From Streptomyces sp. MBT65 (GTDB taxonomy: Bacteria > Actinomycetota > Actinomycetes > Streptomycetales > Streptomycetaceae), in NCBI RefSeq assembly GCF_016612545.1, contig NZ_JAENRY010000002.1, forward strand, positions 94,009-158,008: a DNA stretch of 64,000 nucleotides. The letters run 5' to 3'. The notes beneath the pieces were generated by a model. The model saw nothing but the letters and a program-made list of their open reading frames with translations. It did no database searches and was not told the DNA's origin. Positions within the stretch are counted from its first letter, which is position 1; each line of letters starts with the position of its first letter. The translations under genes were made by a program, and so were the position numbers. Positions 25,201 through 32,985 of the stretch are shown here, piece by piece.

Positions 25201-25258
25201 ATTTCAGAGACGCAAGGGGTGAAGGTGAGAACGGCTCGGCGAACCGCCGGCGGTCCGG

Positions 25259-26059
25259 TCAGTCGATGAGTTCGAGCACCGTCTTCGGGCCGGCGCCGTT
25301 CACCACGTCGTCCGCGCCGCTGATGTGGCGCTGCCACAGCTTCTCGGCCTCGTCCGCCTTGCCGGACTCGATCAGACCGACCAGCCGCACATGGGCCCGG
25401 TGCCCCTTGAGAGCCTGCGCCTTCTGGGTCTCGGCGTCGGTGGCGGCCGCGGTGTACGAGGCGTTGGCCCGGTCGATGATGTTGCGCAGCATGCCGCACA
25501 GGAGGATCAGCGTCTGGTTGCCGGTGAGTTCGACGAGCAGGGCGTGGAAGGTGTCCTGGGCCTCGACCAGGCCCAGCGGGTCCTCCAGTACGGTCTTCTC
25601 GGCCGCCACCGCGTCGCGCAGCCGCTTGATGTCGTCCGCCGTGTGCTTGGCGGCCAGTTGGCGCACGCACGGCGGCTCGATGAGGGCCGCGGCGCGGTAG
25701 ACGTCGCCCAGGGTGGCGCCGCGGTACTCCAGGATCAGACCGGCGAAGCGGGCGGCCACATCGGAGTCCGGGGCGCTCACGCGGGCGCCGCCGTGCGCAC
25801 CGCGGCGCACCGTGATCAGCGACTCCGACTCCAGGACGCGGAACGCCTCGCGCAGCGTCGGCCGGGAGATGCCGAACTGCTCCATCAGCCCCGACTCCGG
25901 CGGCAGGGCGTCGTCGGGCTTCAGCTCGCCCCGTACGATCTGGCGGCGCAGATGGGCGGCGACCAGCTCGGCGGTCTTCGGGACGCGCACCTGGCGGCCC
26001 ACGCGGGCGCGCGAGGGGACGGGCACGATCGGCGTTTCTGCGCGGGCTGCCTCGGCCAC
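25259..26059 (-). CDS. GntR/FadR-family transcriptional regulator, copy 2
   Basis: A 266-residue FadR-subfamily regulator: winged helix with VPKTAELVAAHLRRQIVRGE, SRPTLREAFRVLESESLI and VRRGAHGGARV, then an FCD domain with EAQDTFHALLVELTGNQ near 160. Its DNA-reading helices are almost the same as those of copy 1 at 6160, so both probably bind the same sites. The start is the GTG at 26059 with GAGGAG upstream; a TTG further upstream would overlap the AT-rich leader. It is divergent from the crotonase gene at 26227, whose promoter has the TAGCTA core. Confidence 0.92.
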   Translation of the reverse strand: MAEAARAETPIVPVPSRARVGRQVRVPKTAELVAAHLRRQIVRGELKPDDALPPESGLMEQFGISRPTLREAFRVLESESLITVRRGAHGGARVSAPDSDVAARFAGLILEYRGATLGDVYRAAALIEPPCVRQLAAKHTADDIKRLRDAVAAEKTVLEDPLGLVEAQDTFHALLVELTGNQTLILLCGMLRNIIDRANASYTAAATDAETQKAQALKGHRAHVRLVGLIESGKADEAEKLWQRHISGADDVVNGAGPKTVLELID

Positions 26060-26168
26060 GGTGGGCTCCTCATATAGCAAAATGAATCGTCTTAGTGCAT
26101 CGAGGGTACCAGGTCAAGGGTTGGGTGATCTTCTCCTGACGGGACCTGATCTGGCGCCCGGGATGCTG

Positions 26169-26196
26169 TTGGGTATATAGATGATTCGTCTAGCTA
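26169..26196 (+). promoter_or_regulatory. Promoter TTGGGT-N16-TAGCTA
   Basis: TTGGGT (26169-26174) and TAGCTA (26191-26196) are 16 bases apart upstream of the crotonase gene at 26227. TCGTCTAGCTA just at the -10 is one mismatch from the FadR consensus. A second AT-rich patch at 26074-26092 (minus strand TTCATTTTGCTATAT) is the probable leader of the regulator gene. Confidence 0.55.
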
Positions 26197-26226
26197 TAAA
26201 GCCAACTGGCTCTGGGAGTGACCGCG

Positions 26227-27054
26227 ATGACCGAGCAGGCGACCCCGGTGATCCTCAGCGAGCTGACCGACGACGGGGTCATGCTGCTCACCCTGAACCG
26301 GCCCGAGCGCCACAACGCCTGGACGCTGGAGATGGAGCTGCTCTACAACGAGCTGTTCGACCGTGCCGAGGCGGATCCGGCGGTACGCGCCGTGGTGCTC
26401 ACCGGCGCGGGCCGCAGCTTCTGCCCGGGCATGGACATCGGTGTGCTGGACGACGCCTCCTCGGGCGCGCGCCCGTGGCCCACCGACCGGCTGCCGCCGC
26501 GCACCCGGCCCATGTCGTTCCCCAAGCCGCTGGTGGCGGCCGTCAACGGCGCCTGCGCCGGCATCGGCTTCAACCAGGCGCTCATGTGCGACGTGCGGTT
26601 CGCCGTGCCGGGCGCCAAGTTCGCCGCCGCCTTCAGCGCGCGCGGCCTGGTGGCCGAGGACGGTGTCTCGTGGCTCCTGCCCCGGCTCGTCGGCTACGGC
26701 AACGCGAGCGACCTGCTGCTGTCCTCCCGCCGGATCACCGGAACGGAGGCGCGGGCGATGGGCCTGGTCAACCGTCTGGCCGAGCCCGAGGAACTGCTCC
26801 CGGCGGCGCTCGCCTACGCCACGGAACTGGCCCGCTCGGCCAGCCCGTACGCGATGTCTCTCATCAAACGGCAGCTCGTTGACGACCAGGCGAGGAGCTT
26901 CACCGAGAGCCGTGACAGCGCGGCGGCGCTGCTGGCCACGGCGAAACGCGCGCCGGACTACCGCGAGGGTGTGCGCAGCTTCATCGAACGCCGGACGCCG
27001 GAGTTCGCCGGGCTGGGGGAGAACGCGCCGGAACCGGCGGAGGCCTCGTCGTGA
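26227..27054 (+). CDS. Enoyl-CoA hydratase/isomerase
   Basis: A 275-residue crotonase-family protein with LNRPERHNAWTLEM, oxyanion segment GRSFCPGMDIGVL near 65, NGACAGIGFNQALMCD near 112 and ARGLVAEDGVSWLLPR near 145 (one catalytic-type Glu). It is a close paralogue of the protein at 19588. The ATG is nine bases after GGGAG. The downstream DUF2889 gene overlaps its stop by four bases, so the two are co-translated. Confidence 0.92.
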   Translation: MTEQATPVILSELTDDGVMLLTLNRPERHNAWTLEMELLYNELFDRAEADPAVRAVVLTGAGRSFCPGMDIGVLDDASSGARPWPTDRLPPRTRPMSFPKPLVAAVNGACAGIGFNQALMCDVRFAVPGAKFAAAFSARGLVAEDGVSWLLPRLVGYGNASDLLLSSRRITGTEARAMGLVNRLAEPEELLPAALAYATELARSASPYAMSLIKRQLVDDQARSFTESRDSAAALLATAKRAPDYREGVRSFIERRTPEFAGLGENAPEPAEASS

Positions 27055-27626
27055 GCCGCGCCCAACTCCCGCTGCACCGACGCACGATCACCGTGACGGC
27101 CTACCAGGAGCCGGGCGGCGACGAGATCTCGGTCGAGGCGGAGCTGCGCGACGAGCGGCCGTGGGCCGAGCCGACGGCGGCCGACGTCCACCGGATGGTG
27201 CTGGCGGTGCGCGTCCGCCTCGCGGACATGACCGTCGTGGCCGCCGGCGCGGACATGCTGACGTTCCCGCACGCCGAGTGCCCCTTCATCACCCCGGTCT
27301 TCGACGGCCTGATCGGCCTCGGCGTCGCCGCCGGATACAACCGGGCGATCCAGGAGCGCTTCCGCGGTGTCTCCGGCTGCTCCCACCTCTACGAACTGAC
27401 CCGGGTCCTCGGCCCCGCGGTGGTTCAGGCGGCCATGTCGGCCAACGCACGACGCCGTGACGCGGGCGAACCCGCGAACGGCCCACGCGCCACGGCCGGC
27501 GTGCTGAACAGCTGCCACATCTGGGCACCGGACGGCGTGGGCCTGCGCAAACTCGACGCGGGCTGGAACCCTGGGACCGGACCGCGCCCGGTCCCCGAAC
27601 TGGGGACGTTCGAGACACGCGAGTGA
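27051..27626 (+). CDS. DUF2889-family protein
   Basis: A 191-residue protein with the DUF2889 pattern: an N-terminal LHRRTITVTAYQEPGGDEIS, a central CPFITPVFDGLIGL and the SGCSHLYELTRVLGPA stretch with conserved Cys and His. The function of the family is not established. It recurs beside CoA-catabolism genes, as here after an enoyl-CoA hydratase (GTGA overlap). The last residues (LGTFETRE) are encoded inside the first copy of a 128-base tandem repeat, so the C-terminus may have been reshaped by that repeat. Confidence 0.8.
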   Translation: MSRAQLPLHRRTITVTAYQEPGGDEISVEAELRDERPWAEPTAADVHRMVLAVRVRLADMTVVAAGADMLTFPHAECPFITPVFDGLIGLGVAAGYNRAIQERFRGVSGCSHLYELTRVLGPAVVQAAMSANARRRDAGEPANGPRATAGVLNSCHIWAPDGVGLRKLDAGWNPGTGPRPVPELGTFETRE

Positions 27627-27977
27627 GTCGGAGGGGGTGAGGGTTGGGCGCGTGAGGGCGGGGCCGGGACGGACTGCGCGGATGCGGAATCCGCCCGGCC
27701 GGATCGTCTCGCTGTCCGGATTCTGGGCTTGGGATCTTCGAGATGCGGGAGTGGGCCCGCGGGGTTGAGGGTCGGGCACGTGAGGGCGGGGTCGGGGTGG
27801 ACCGTGACGATGCGGACTCTGTCCGGCCTGGCCCGTCTCGCTGTCCGGTCCTCGGACTCGGGACGTTCGAGACAGGGGAGTGAGTCCACGGGGCTGAGCG
27901 TCGACTGCGGGGCCGGGGCAGTCGACGTCGACCGCGTGGATACGGAATCCGCCCGGCCGGGCTCGTCTCCCTCGGGG
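27603..27977. repeat. Three-copy tandem repeat of about 128 bases
   Basis: Three imperfect direct copies begin at 27603, 27731 and 27860, each opening GGGA-(CG or TC)-TTCGAGA. Shared inner words include GTGAGGGCGGGG, GTCTCGCTGTCCGG and, in copies 1 and 3, CGGAATCCGCCCGGCCGG. The spacings are 128 and 129 bases, not a multiple of three, so this is a DNA repeat rather than a protein repeat. Copy 3 is the most diverged and runs into a G10 tract. Confidence 0.75.
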
Positions 27978-28190
27978 GGGGGGCCGGTCCACGGCACGTT
28001 CGGCTGCATCGGGTCGTCGCGAGAGCGTTGCCCTCGGCCAGTGGATGCCCGACCCGACGACAAGGTTCGCGGCGCGGACCGCTCCACGGCATCGGCGTCA
28101 TCGATCTCGTGACGCGGCCCGCAGGGAGCGGAGTCGGCCGACACGGCGGCAGCCTGACGCACCGCGTCCCGGGCCGCCGCCGAACCGGCC
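27974..28190. other. G10 tract and non-coding spacer
   Basis: A run of ten G residues occupies 27974-27983, directly after the tandem repeat. The rest, up to the end of the acyl-CoA dehydrogenase gene at 28191, shows no gene I can support. Such a homopolymer is prone to slippage and to sequencing error. Confidence 0.55.
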
Positions 28191-29417
28191 CTACCCGGCC
28201 GTCGTCCTCGGCTCGCGTGGCAGTCCCAGTACCTTCTCCGCGAGGATGTTCCGCTGTACCTGGGAGGTGCCCGCGTAGATGGTGCCGGAGCGGGCGATCA
28301 GGTACGTCGTGGACCAGGACGCGGAGGAGTTCGCGGCGCCGGGGTCGTCCGTGCGGTAGGTGCGCAACGGCGGTCGGCCCACCGGCACTTGAGCGTGCAG
28401 GCCCATGATGTCCATCGCGAGGTCGGTGACCTTGGTGTGGTACTCGCTCCAGTAGAGCTTGGCGATCGACGACTCGGGGCCCGGCTCCGCGCCCTTGAGC
28501 CAGCCGGTGAGAACGCGGTAGCCGAGATAGCGCATGATCTCGACCTTGGACCAGCACCAGGCGATCCGCTGCCGGATGACCGGGTCCTGGTCCCTGCCGT
28601 ACAGGCGGGCCAGTTCCACCAGGCGTTCCACCTCGGCCCGGAACAGGATGGGGTTGGTGGCCGCCTCCTCCCCGCGCTCCACGCCCAGCAGGCTCTGGGC
28701 GACCGTCCAGCCGTTGTCGACGCCGCCGACGACGAGATCGGCGCGGGTCCTGGCGCCGTTGAAGAAGACCTCGTTGAAGTGGAGTTGGCCGCTCATCATG
28801 CGGAACGGGCGGACCTCGACGCCGGGTTGGTCCAGCGGGACGAGGAGGAAGGAGATACCGCGGTGCTTGGAGGCCTCGCGGTTCGTCCGGGCCAGCACGA
28901 AGATCCAGTCGCTGTGGTGGGCGCCGGACGTCCACACCTTCTGGCCGTCGATCACCCACTCCTCGCCCTCACGGACCGCGCGCGTCGTCAGCGAGGCGAG
29001 GTCCGAGCCCGCGTCGGGCTCCGAGTAACCCTGGCACCAGGTGTCCTCGCCGCTGAGGATGCGCGGCAGGAAGTGACTCCGCTGCTCGTCCGTGCCCCAG
29101 CGCAGCAGCGTGTTCGCCAGCATCTTCACGCCGAAGGTGTCCTGCGGCAGCCCGAACGGGACGCCGGCCAGGGCCAGTTCCTCCATCAGGACCACCTGGT
29201 GGAGCTTGGACAGGCCCCGCCCGCCGTACTGCTCCGGCCAGGTGAGGGAGAGATAGCGGTGCTCGGCGAGCAGGCGCCGCCAGTCCCGGGCGAAGGCCCA
29301 GGCGGCCTCCTCGTCGAGGGCGCCGATGCCCTTCCAGTCCGCGGGCAGTGCCTCGGCGAGGAACCCCTTGACCTCGGTGCGGAACGTCTCGGTCTCCGCG
29401 GGATAGCTGATGTCCAC
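28191..29417 (-). CDS. Acyl-CoA dehydrogenase, probable heteromer subunit (YAGTSQVQ type)
   Basis: A 408-residue acyl-CoA dehydrogenase: YLSLTWPEQYGGRGLS near 65, QGYSEPDAGSDLASL near 135, GQKVWTSGAHHSDW near 165 and the C-terminal SGTIYAGTSQVQRNILAEKVLGLPREP. It belongs to the same subunit type as the protein at 15283. Its missing partner of the WEHPAHL type may be the gene product at 7936. The chosen GTG at 29417 has GAGGAG upstream; the frame extends to 29480 but through the AT-rich promoter. It is divergent from the SDR at 29531. Confidence 0.91.
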   Translation of the reverse strand: MDISYPAETETFRTEVKGFLAEALPADWKGIGALDEEAAWAFARDWRRLLAEHRYLSLTWPEQYGGRGLSKLHQVVLMEELALAGVPFGLPQDTFGVKMLANTLLRWGTDEQRSHFLPRILSGEDTWCQGYSEPDAGSDLASLTTRAVREGEEWVIDGQKVWTSGAHHSDWIFVLARTNREASKHRGISFLLVPLDQPGVEVRPFRMMSGQLHFNEVFFNGARTRADLVVGGVDNGWTVAQSLLGVERGEEAATNPILFRAEVERLVELARLYGRDQDPVIRQRIAWCWSKVEIMRYLGYRVLTGWLKGAEPGPESSIAKLYWSEYHTKVTDLAMDIMGLHAQVPVGRPPLRTYRTDDPGAANSSASWSTTYLIARSGTIYAGTSQVQRNILAEKVLGLPREPRTTAG

Positions 29418-29464
29418 CCGTGTGCTCTCCTCGCCCGGCCTCGCTCGCCCAGCCGATCGCTGTA

Positions 29465-29493
29465 TTGATTGTTTCAGCATAATAGGTTATCTA
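29465..29493 (+). promoter_or_regulatory. Promoter TTGATT-N17-TATCTA with inverted repeat
   Basis: TTGATT (29465-29470) and TATCTA (29488-29493) are 17 bases apart. The -10 lies in AATAG-gttat-CTATT (29481-29495), the same arm-spacer-arm layout as at 1429-1447. It drives the SDR-thiolase operon starting at 29531 and also abuts the divergent dehydrogenase promoter. Confidence 0.65.
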
Positions 29494-29530
29494 TTTGAGA
29501 GGAATAGCGTCGAGGCGGGAGCGTGCTGAC

Positions 29531-30277
29531 ATGGGACTGCTGGACGGCCGGAACGCCGTGATCACCGGCGGCGCACAGGGCATCGGCTTCGAGATCGCCG
29601 GTGTGCTCGGCGCCGCGGGCGCGTCCGTCGTCCTCGGTGACATCAACGAGGTCGCCGCCGCGGAAGCCGCCGAGCGCCTCGCCAAGAACGGGGTCGCCGC
29701 CACCTCGCTGCGCTGCGACGTCACCGACGAGGACGAGGTCGCCGCCCTGGTCGCCCACTGCACCACCACCTTCGGCCCGGTCGGCGTCATGGTCAACAAC
29801 GCCGGGATCACCCGGGACGCGACCCTGCGCAAGATGGCCCTGTCCGACTTCCGCGCGGTCGTCGACGTCCACCTGACCGGCGCCTGGAACGGCACCCGGT
29901 ACGCCGCCGAGGCGATGCGCGCGCACGGACTCGGCGGCAGCATCGTCAACATCTCCTCCATCGCCGGCAAGGTCGGCAACTTCGGCCAGACGAACTACAG
30001 CGCCGCCAAGGCCGGACTCGTCGGCCTCACCAAGGCCTCCTCCAAGGAACTCGCCAGGGCGGGCATCCGCGTCAACGCCGTACAGCCGGGCCTGATCCGC
30101 ACCGCCATGACCGAGGCGATGCCGCCCGCCGCCTGGGACGCCAAGCTCGCCGAGATCCCCCTGGGCCGCGCGGGCGAGCCCGCCGAGGTCGCCCAGACCG
30201 TCCTCTTCCTCGCCTCCGACATGGCGAGCTACGTCACCGGAGCCGTCCTGGAAGTGACCGGCGGCCGGTACATGTGA
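29531..30277 (+). CDS. FabG-like SDR, probable 3-hydroxyacyl-CoA dehydrogenase
   Basis: A 248-residue SDR with [26 protein letters not shown] near 88, the catalytic Ser in [11 protein letters not shown] near 140 and YSAAKAG near 153. NNAGITRD is typical of FabG and 3-oxoacyl reductases. It is followed after 21 bases by a thiolase gene. The pair would carry out the oxidation and thiolysis steps of a beta-oxidation round. It starts the operon 29531-35001. Confidence 0.92.
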   Translation: MGLLDGRNAVITGGAQGIGFEIAGVLGAAGASVVLGDINEVAAAEAAERLAKNGVAATSLRCDVTDEDEVAALVAHCTTTFGPVGVMVNNAGITRDATLRKMALSDFRAVVDVHLTGAWNGTRYAAEAMRAHGLGGSIVNISSIAGKVGNFGQTNYSAAKAGLVGLTKASSKELARAGIRVNAVQPGLIRTAMTEAMPPAAWDAKLAEIPLGRAGEPAEVAQTVLFLASDMASYVTGAVLEVTGGRYM

Positions 30278-30298
30278 CCCTCGAGAAAGGCATGGCTG

Positions 30299-31546
30299 AT
30301 GCCCGCCCTCCTGCGTGACGCGGTGATCTGCGAACCCGTGCGTACCCCCGTCGGCGGCTACGGAGGCGTCTTCCGCGACGTACCCGCGACCGAACTCGCC
30401 GCCGCCGTCGTACGCGCCGTACTGGACCGCACCGGCATCCCGCCCGCCGCCGTCGACGACGTCCTCCTCGGCCAGTGCTACCCCAACGGCGAGGCGCCGG
30501 CCATCGGCCGCGTCGCCGCGCTGGACGCCGGTCTGCCGGTGGAGGTGCCGGGACTGCAGATCGACCGCCGCTGCGGCTCGGGACTCCAGGCGATCATCAC
30601 GGCCGCGATGCAGGTGCAGACCGGCGCGAGCGATCTCGTGCTGGCCGGGGGCGTCGAGTCCATGAGCCAGGCCGAGTTCTACACCACGGGCGTCCGCTTC
30701 GGCGTGCGCGGCGCGGGCACCACCCTGCACGACCGGCTGGCCCGCGGTCGGGTCACCTCCGGAGGCGTCAACCACCCTGTTCCCGGCGGCATGTTGGAGA
30801 CCGCCGAGAACCTGCGACGCGAGTACGCGATCCCCCGCGAGGAGCAGGACCGACTCGCCCTGCGCTCCCACGAGAAGGCGATCGCCGCCCAACGGGAGGG
30901 CCGCTTCACCGACGAGATCGTGCCCGTCACCGTACGGACCCGGAAGGGCGAGACCGTCGTCGACATCGACGAACACCCGCGCCCCGACTCGACGTTGGAG
31001 AAACTCGCGAGCCTGCGTCCCGTACTCGGACGGCAGGATCCCGACGCGACCGTCACCGCGGGCAACGCCAGCGGACAGAACGACGGCGCCGCCCTGTGCG
31101 TCGTCACCCACCCCGAGCGCGCCGCCGAACTCGGCCTGCGCCCCCTGGCCCGCCTCGTCTCCTGGGCCGTCGTGGGCGTGCCCCCGGAGACGATGGGCAT
31201 CGGCCCGGTACCCGCCACGGCCAAGGCACTTGACCGCGCGGGGCTCAAGCTCGCCGACATCGACCTGATCGAACTCAACGAGGCCTTCGCCGCGCAGGTG
31301 CTCGCCTGCACCCGCGAATGGGCCCTGACCGAGGCCGACTTCGAGCGGTTCAACGTCAACGGCTCCGGGATCTCGCTCGGCCACCCCGTCGGCGCCACCG
31401 GTGGTCGCATCCTCGCCACCCTGCTCCGCGAACTCGACCGCCGCCAGGCCCGGTTCGGCCTGGAGACCATGTGCCTCGGCGGCGGCCAGGGCCTCGCCGC
31501 CGTCTTCGAACGGACCCCCGCAACCGACGCCAATGGAGGACGCTGA
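30299..31546 (+). CDS. Acetyl-CoA C-acyltransferase (thiolase II type)
   Basis: A 415-residue canonical thiolase. The nucleophilic Cys is in IDRRCGSGLQAI near residue 90. NEAFAAQVLAC lies near 325, the His motif GSGISLGHPVGATGGRI near 350, and the second Cys in MCLGGGQGLAAVFE near 385. It cleaves a 3-oxoacyl-CoA with CoA. Its stop overlaps the start of the next gene by one base. Together with the upstream SDR it closes a beta-oxidation cycle. Confidence 0.95.
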   Translation: MPALLRDAVICEPVRTPVGGYGGVFRDVPATELAAAVVRAVLDRTGIPPAAVDDVLLGQCYPNGEAPAIGRVAALDAGLPVEVPGLQIDRRCGSGLQAIITAAMQVQTGASDLVLAGGVESMSQAEFYTTGVRFGVRGAGTTLHDRLARGRVTSGGVNHPVPGGMLETAENLRREYAIPREEQDRLALRSHEKAIAAQREGRFTDEIVPVTVRTRKGETVVDIDEHPRPDSTLEKLASLRPVLGRQDPDATVTAGNASGQNDGAALCVVTHPERAAELGLRPLARLVSWAVVGVPPETMGIGPVPATAKALDRAGLKLADIDLIELNEAFAAQVLACTREWALTEADFERFNVNGSGISLGHPVGATGGRILATLLRELDRRQARFGLETMCLGGGQGLAAVFERTPATDANGGR

Positions 31547-32985
31547 TGCCCGGACTGATCGCATACGGCGCCTACGTGCCGTACCACCGCCTCGCCCGGG
31601 CCGACATCGCCGCCACCCTCGGGACCGGCGCGGCCCGGGGCACGCGCTCGGTGGCCGGATACGACGAGGACACCACCTCGATGGCCGTCGAGGCGGCCCG
31701 GTCGGCCCTGGCCAGGGACGGACTGCGCACCCGCATCGGCCAGTTGTTCCTCGCCACCGCCGCGCCCGCCTACCTGGACAAGACGAACGCGACCGCCGTG
31801 CACGCCGCGCTCGGCCTCGACCCGCACGTCCTCGCCGCCGACATGGCGGGCTCCGTCCGCTCCGGCCTCGGCGCACTGGTCACCGCCGCCCGCTCCCCGG
31901 TCCCGACCCTCGCCGTCCTGTCCGACCTGCGCACCGGCCTGCCCGGCGGCGGCGAGGAGAGCGCGGGCGGCGACGGCGCGGCGGCGTTCGCCTTCGGCGG
32001 CCACCGCAACGGAGCGCCCGTGCTCGCGGAGCTGCTCGCCCACGACACGGTCAGCGACGAGATCCTCGACCGCTGGCGACTGCCCGGCGCGTCCGCCTCC
32101 CGCGTCTGGGAGGAGCGCTTCGCCGAGGAGATCTACGTGTCCCTCGCCGACAAGGCGCTGACCGCCGCCCTCGACCAGGCGGGCCTGGACCGCGGCGCCG
32201 TGGACCACCTCATCGTCTCCGGCCTGCACGCGCGCGCGTGCGCGACGGTCCGTCGTACCACGGGCGTACGTCCCGAGGCCGCGACCGCCGACCTCACCGC
32301 GCAGATCGGCAACGCCGGTACCGCCCAGCCCGGACTGCTCCTCGCCGACGTCCTCGACCGCGCCGAACCCGGCCGGATCATCGCCCTCGTCGTGCTCGGC
32401 GACGGTGCCGGAGTCCTGCTGCTGCGCACCACCGACGCGCTCCCCGCACACCGCGCCGCCCGTTCGGTCGCCGCGCAGATCGCCGCGGGCAGCGCCCCCA
32501 TGCCGTATGCCACGTATCTCTCGTGGCGCGGTCTCCTCGACCGTGAACCGCCCCGCAGGCCGGACCCCGAGCCGCCCTACGCCCCGCCCGCGCACCGCCG
32601 CAACAGCTGGAAGTACGGCTTCGTCGCCTCCCGTTGCGAGAAGTGCGGGACCCGGCATCTGCCACCGGACCGGGTGTGCGTGTCCTGCCGGAGCGTCGAC
32701 GCGATGACCGCCGAGCCGATGGAACACGTGCCGGGCACCGTCGCCACCTTCACGGTGGACCGGCTGGCCCACACACCGAGCCCGCCGATGCTCGTCGTGG
32801 TCGTCGACTACGACGGAGGCGGCCGTTTCCGCTGCCAGCTCACCGACGCCACCGAGGCCGACGCCGTCATCGGCGCCCGGGTCGAGATGACCTTCCGGCG
32901 CACGGTCACCGCCGCGGGCGTCCACAACTACTTCTGGAAGGCCCGGCCGCTGCGCACGGGCGAGACCGAGGGGACAGCCGTATGA
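31546..32985 (+). CDS. HMG-CoA-synthase-like domain fused to DUF35, Cys absent
   Basis: A 479-residue fusion. Residues 1 to about 320 have the thiolase/HMG-CoA-synthase fold (LIAYGAYVPYHRLARADIA, GYDEDTTSMAVEAA, ATNATAVHAALGL-like segment). Where the synthase has its ACYGG Cys, this protein reads DMAGSVRSGLGAL, so the nucleophile is lost. The C-terminal part is a DUF35 unit with zinc ribbon SRCEKCGTRHLPPDRVCVSC near 365 and an OB fold. It overlaps both neighbours, including a canonical Ltp-type thiolase downstream, and may form a complex with it to deliver acyl-CoA or perform an aldol-type C-C step. Confidence 0.85.
   Translation: MPGLIAYGAYVPYHRLARADIAATLGTGAARGTRSVAGYDEDTTSMAVEAARSALARDGLRTRIGQLFLATAAPAYLDKTNATAVHAALGLDPHVLAADMAGSVRSGLGALVTAARSPVPTLAVLSDLRTGLPGGGEESAGGDGAAAFAFGGHRNGAPVLAELLAHDTVSDEILDRWRLPGASASRVWEERFAEEIYVSLADKALTAALDQAGLDRGAVDHLIVSGLHARACATVRRTTGVRPEAATADLTAQIGNAGTAQPGLLLADVLDRAEPGRIIALVVLGDGAGVLLLRTTDALPAHRAARSVAAQIAAGSAPMPYATYLSWRGLLDREPPRRPDPEPPYAPPAHRRNSWKYGFVASRCEKCGTRHLPPDRVCVSCRSVDAMTAEPMEHVPGTVATFTVDRLAHTPSPPMLVVVVDYDGGGRFRCQLTDATEADAVIGARVEMTFRRTVTAAGVHNYFWKARPLRTGETEGTAV

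Noticed and set aside
27625..27992. Possible repeat protein in the tandem-repeat region
   Set aside because: The repeat length (128-129 bases) is not a multiple of three, so the phase changes in every copy; all frames look equally repetitive.
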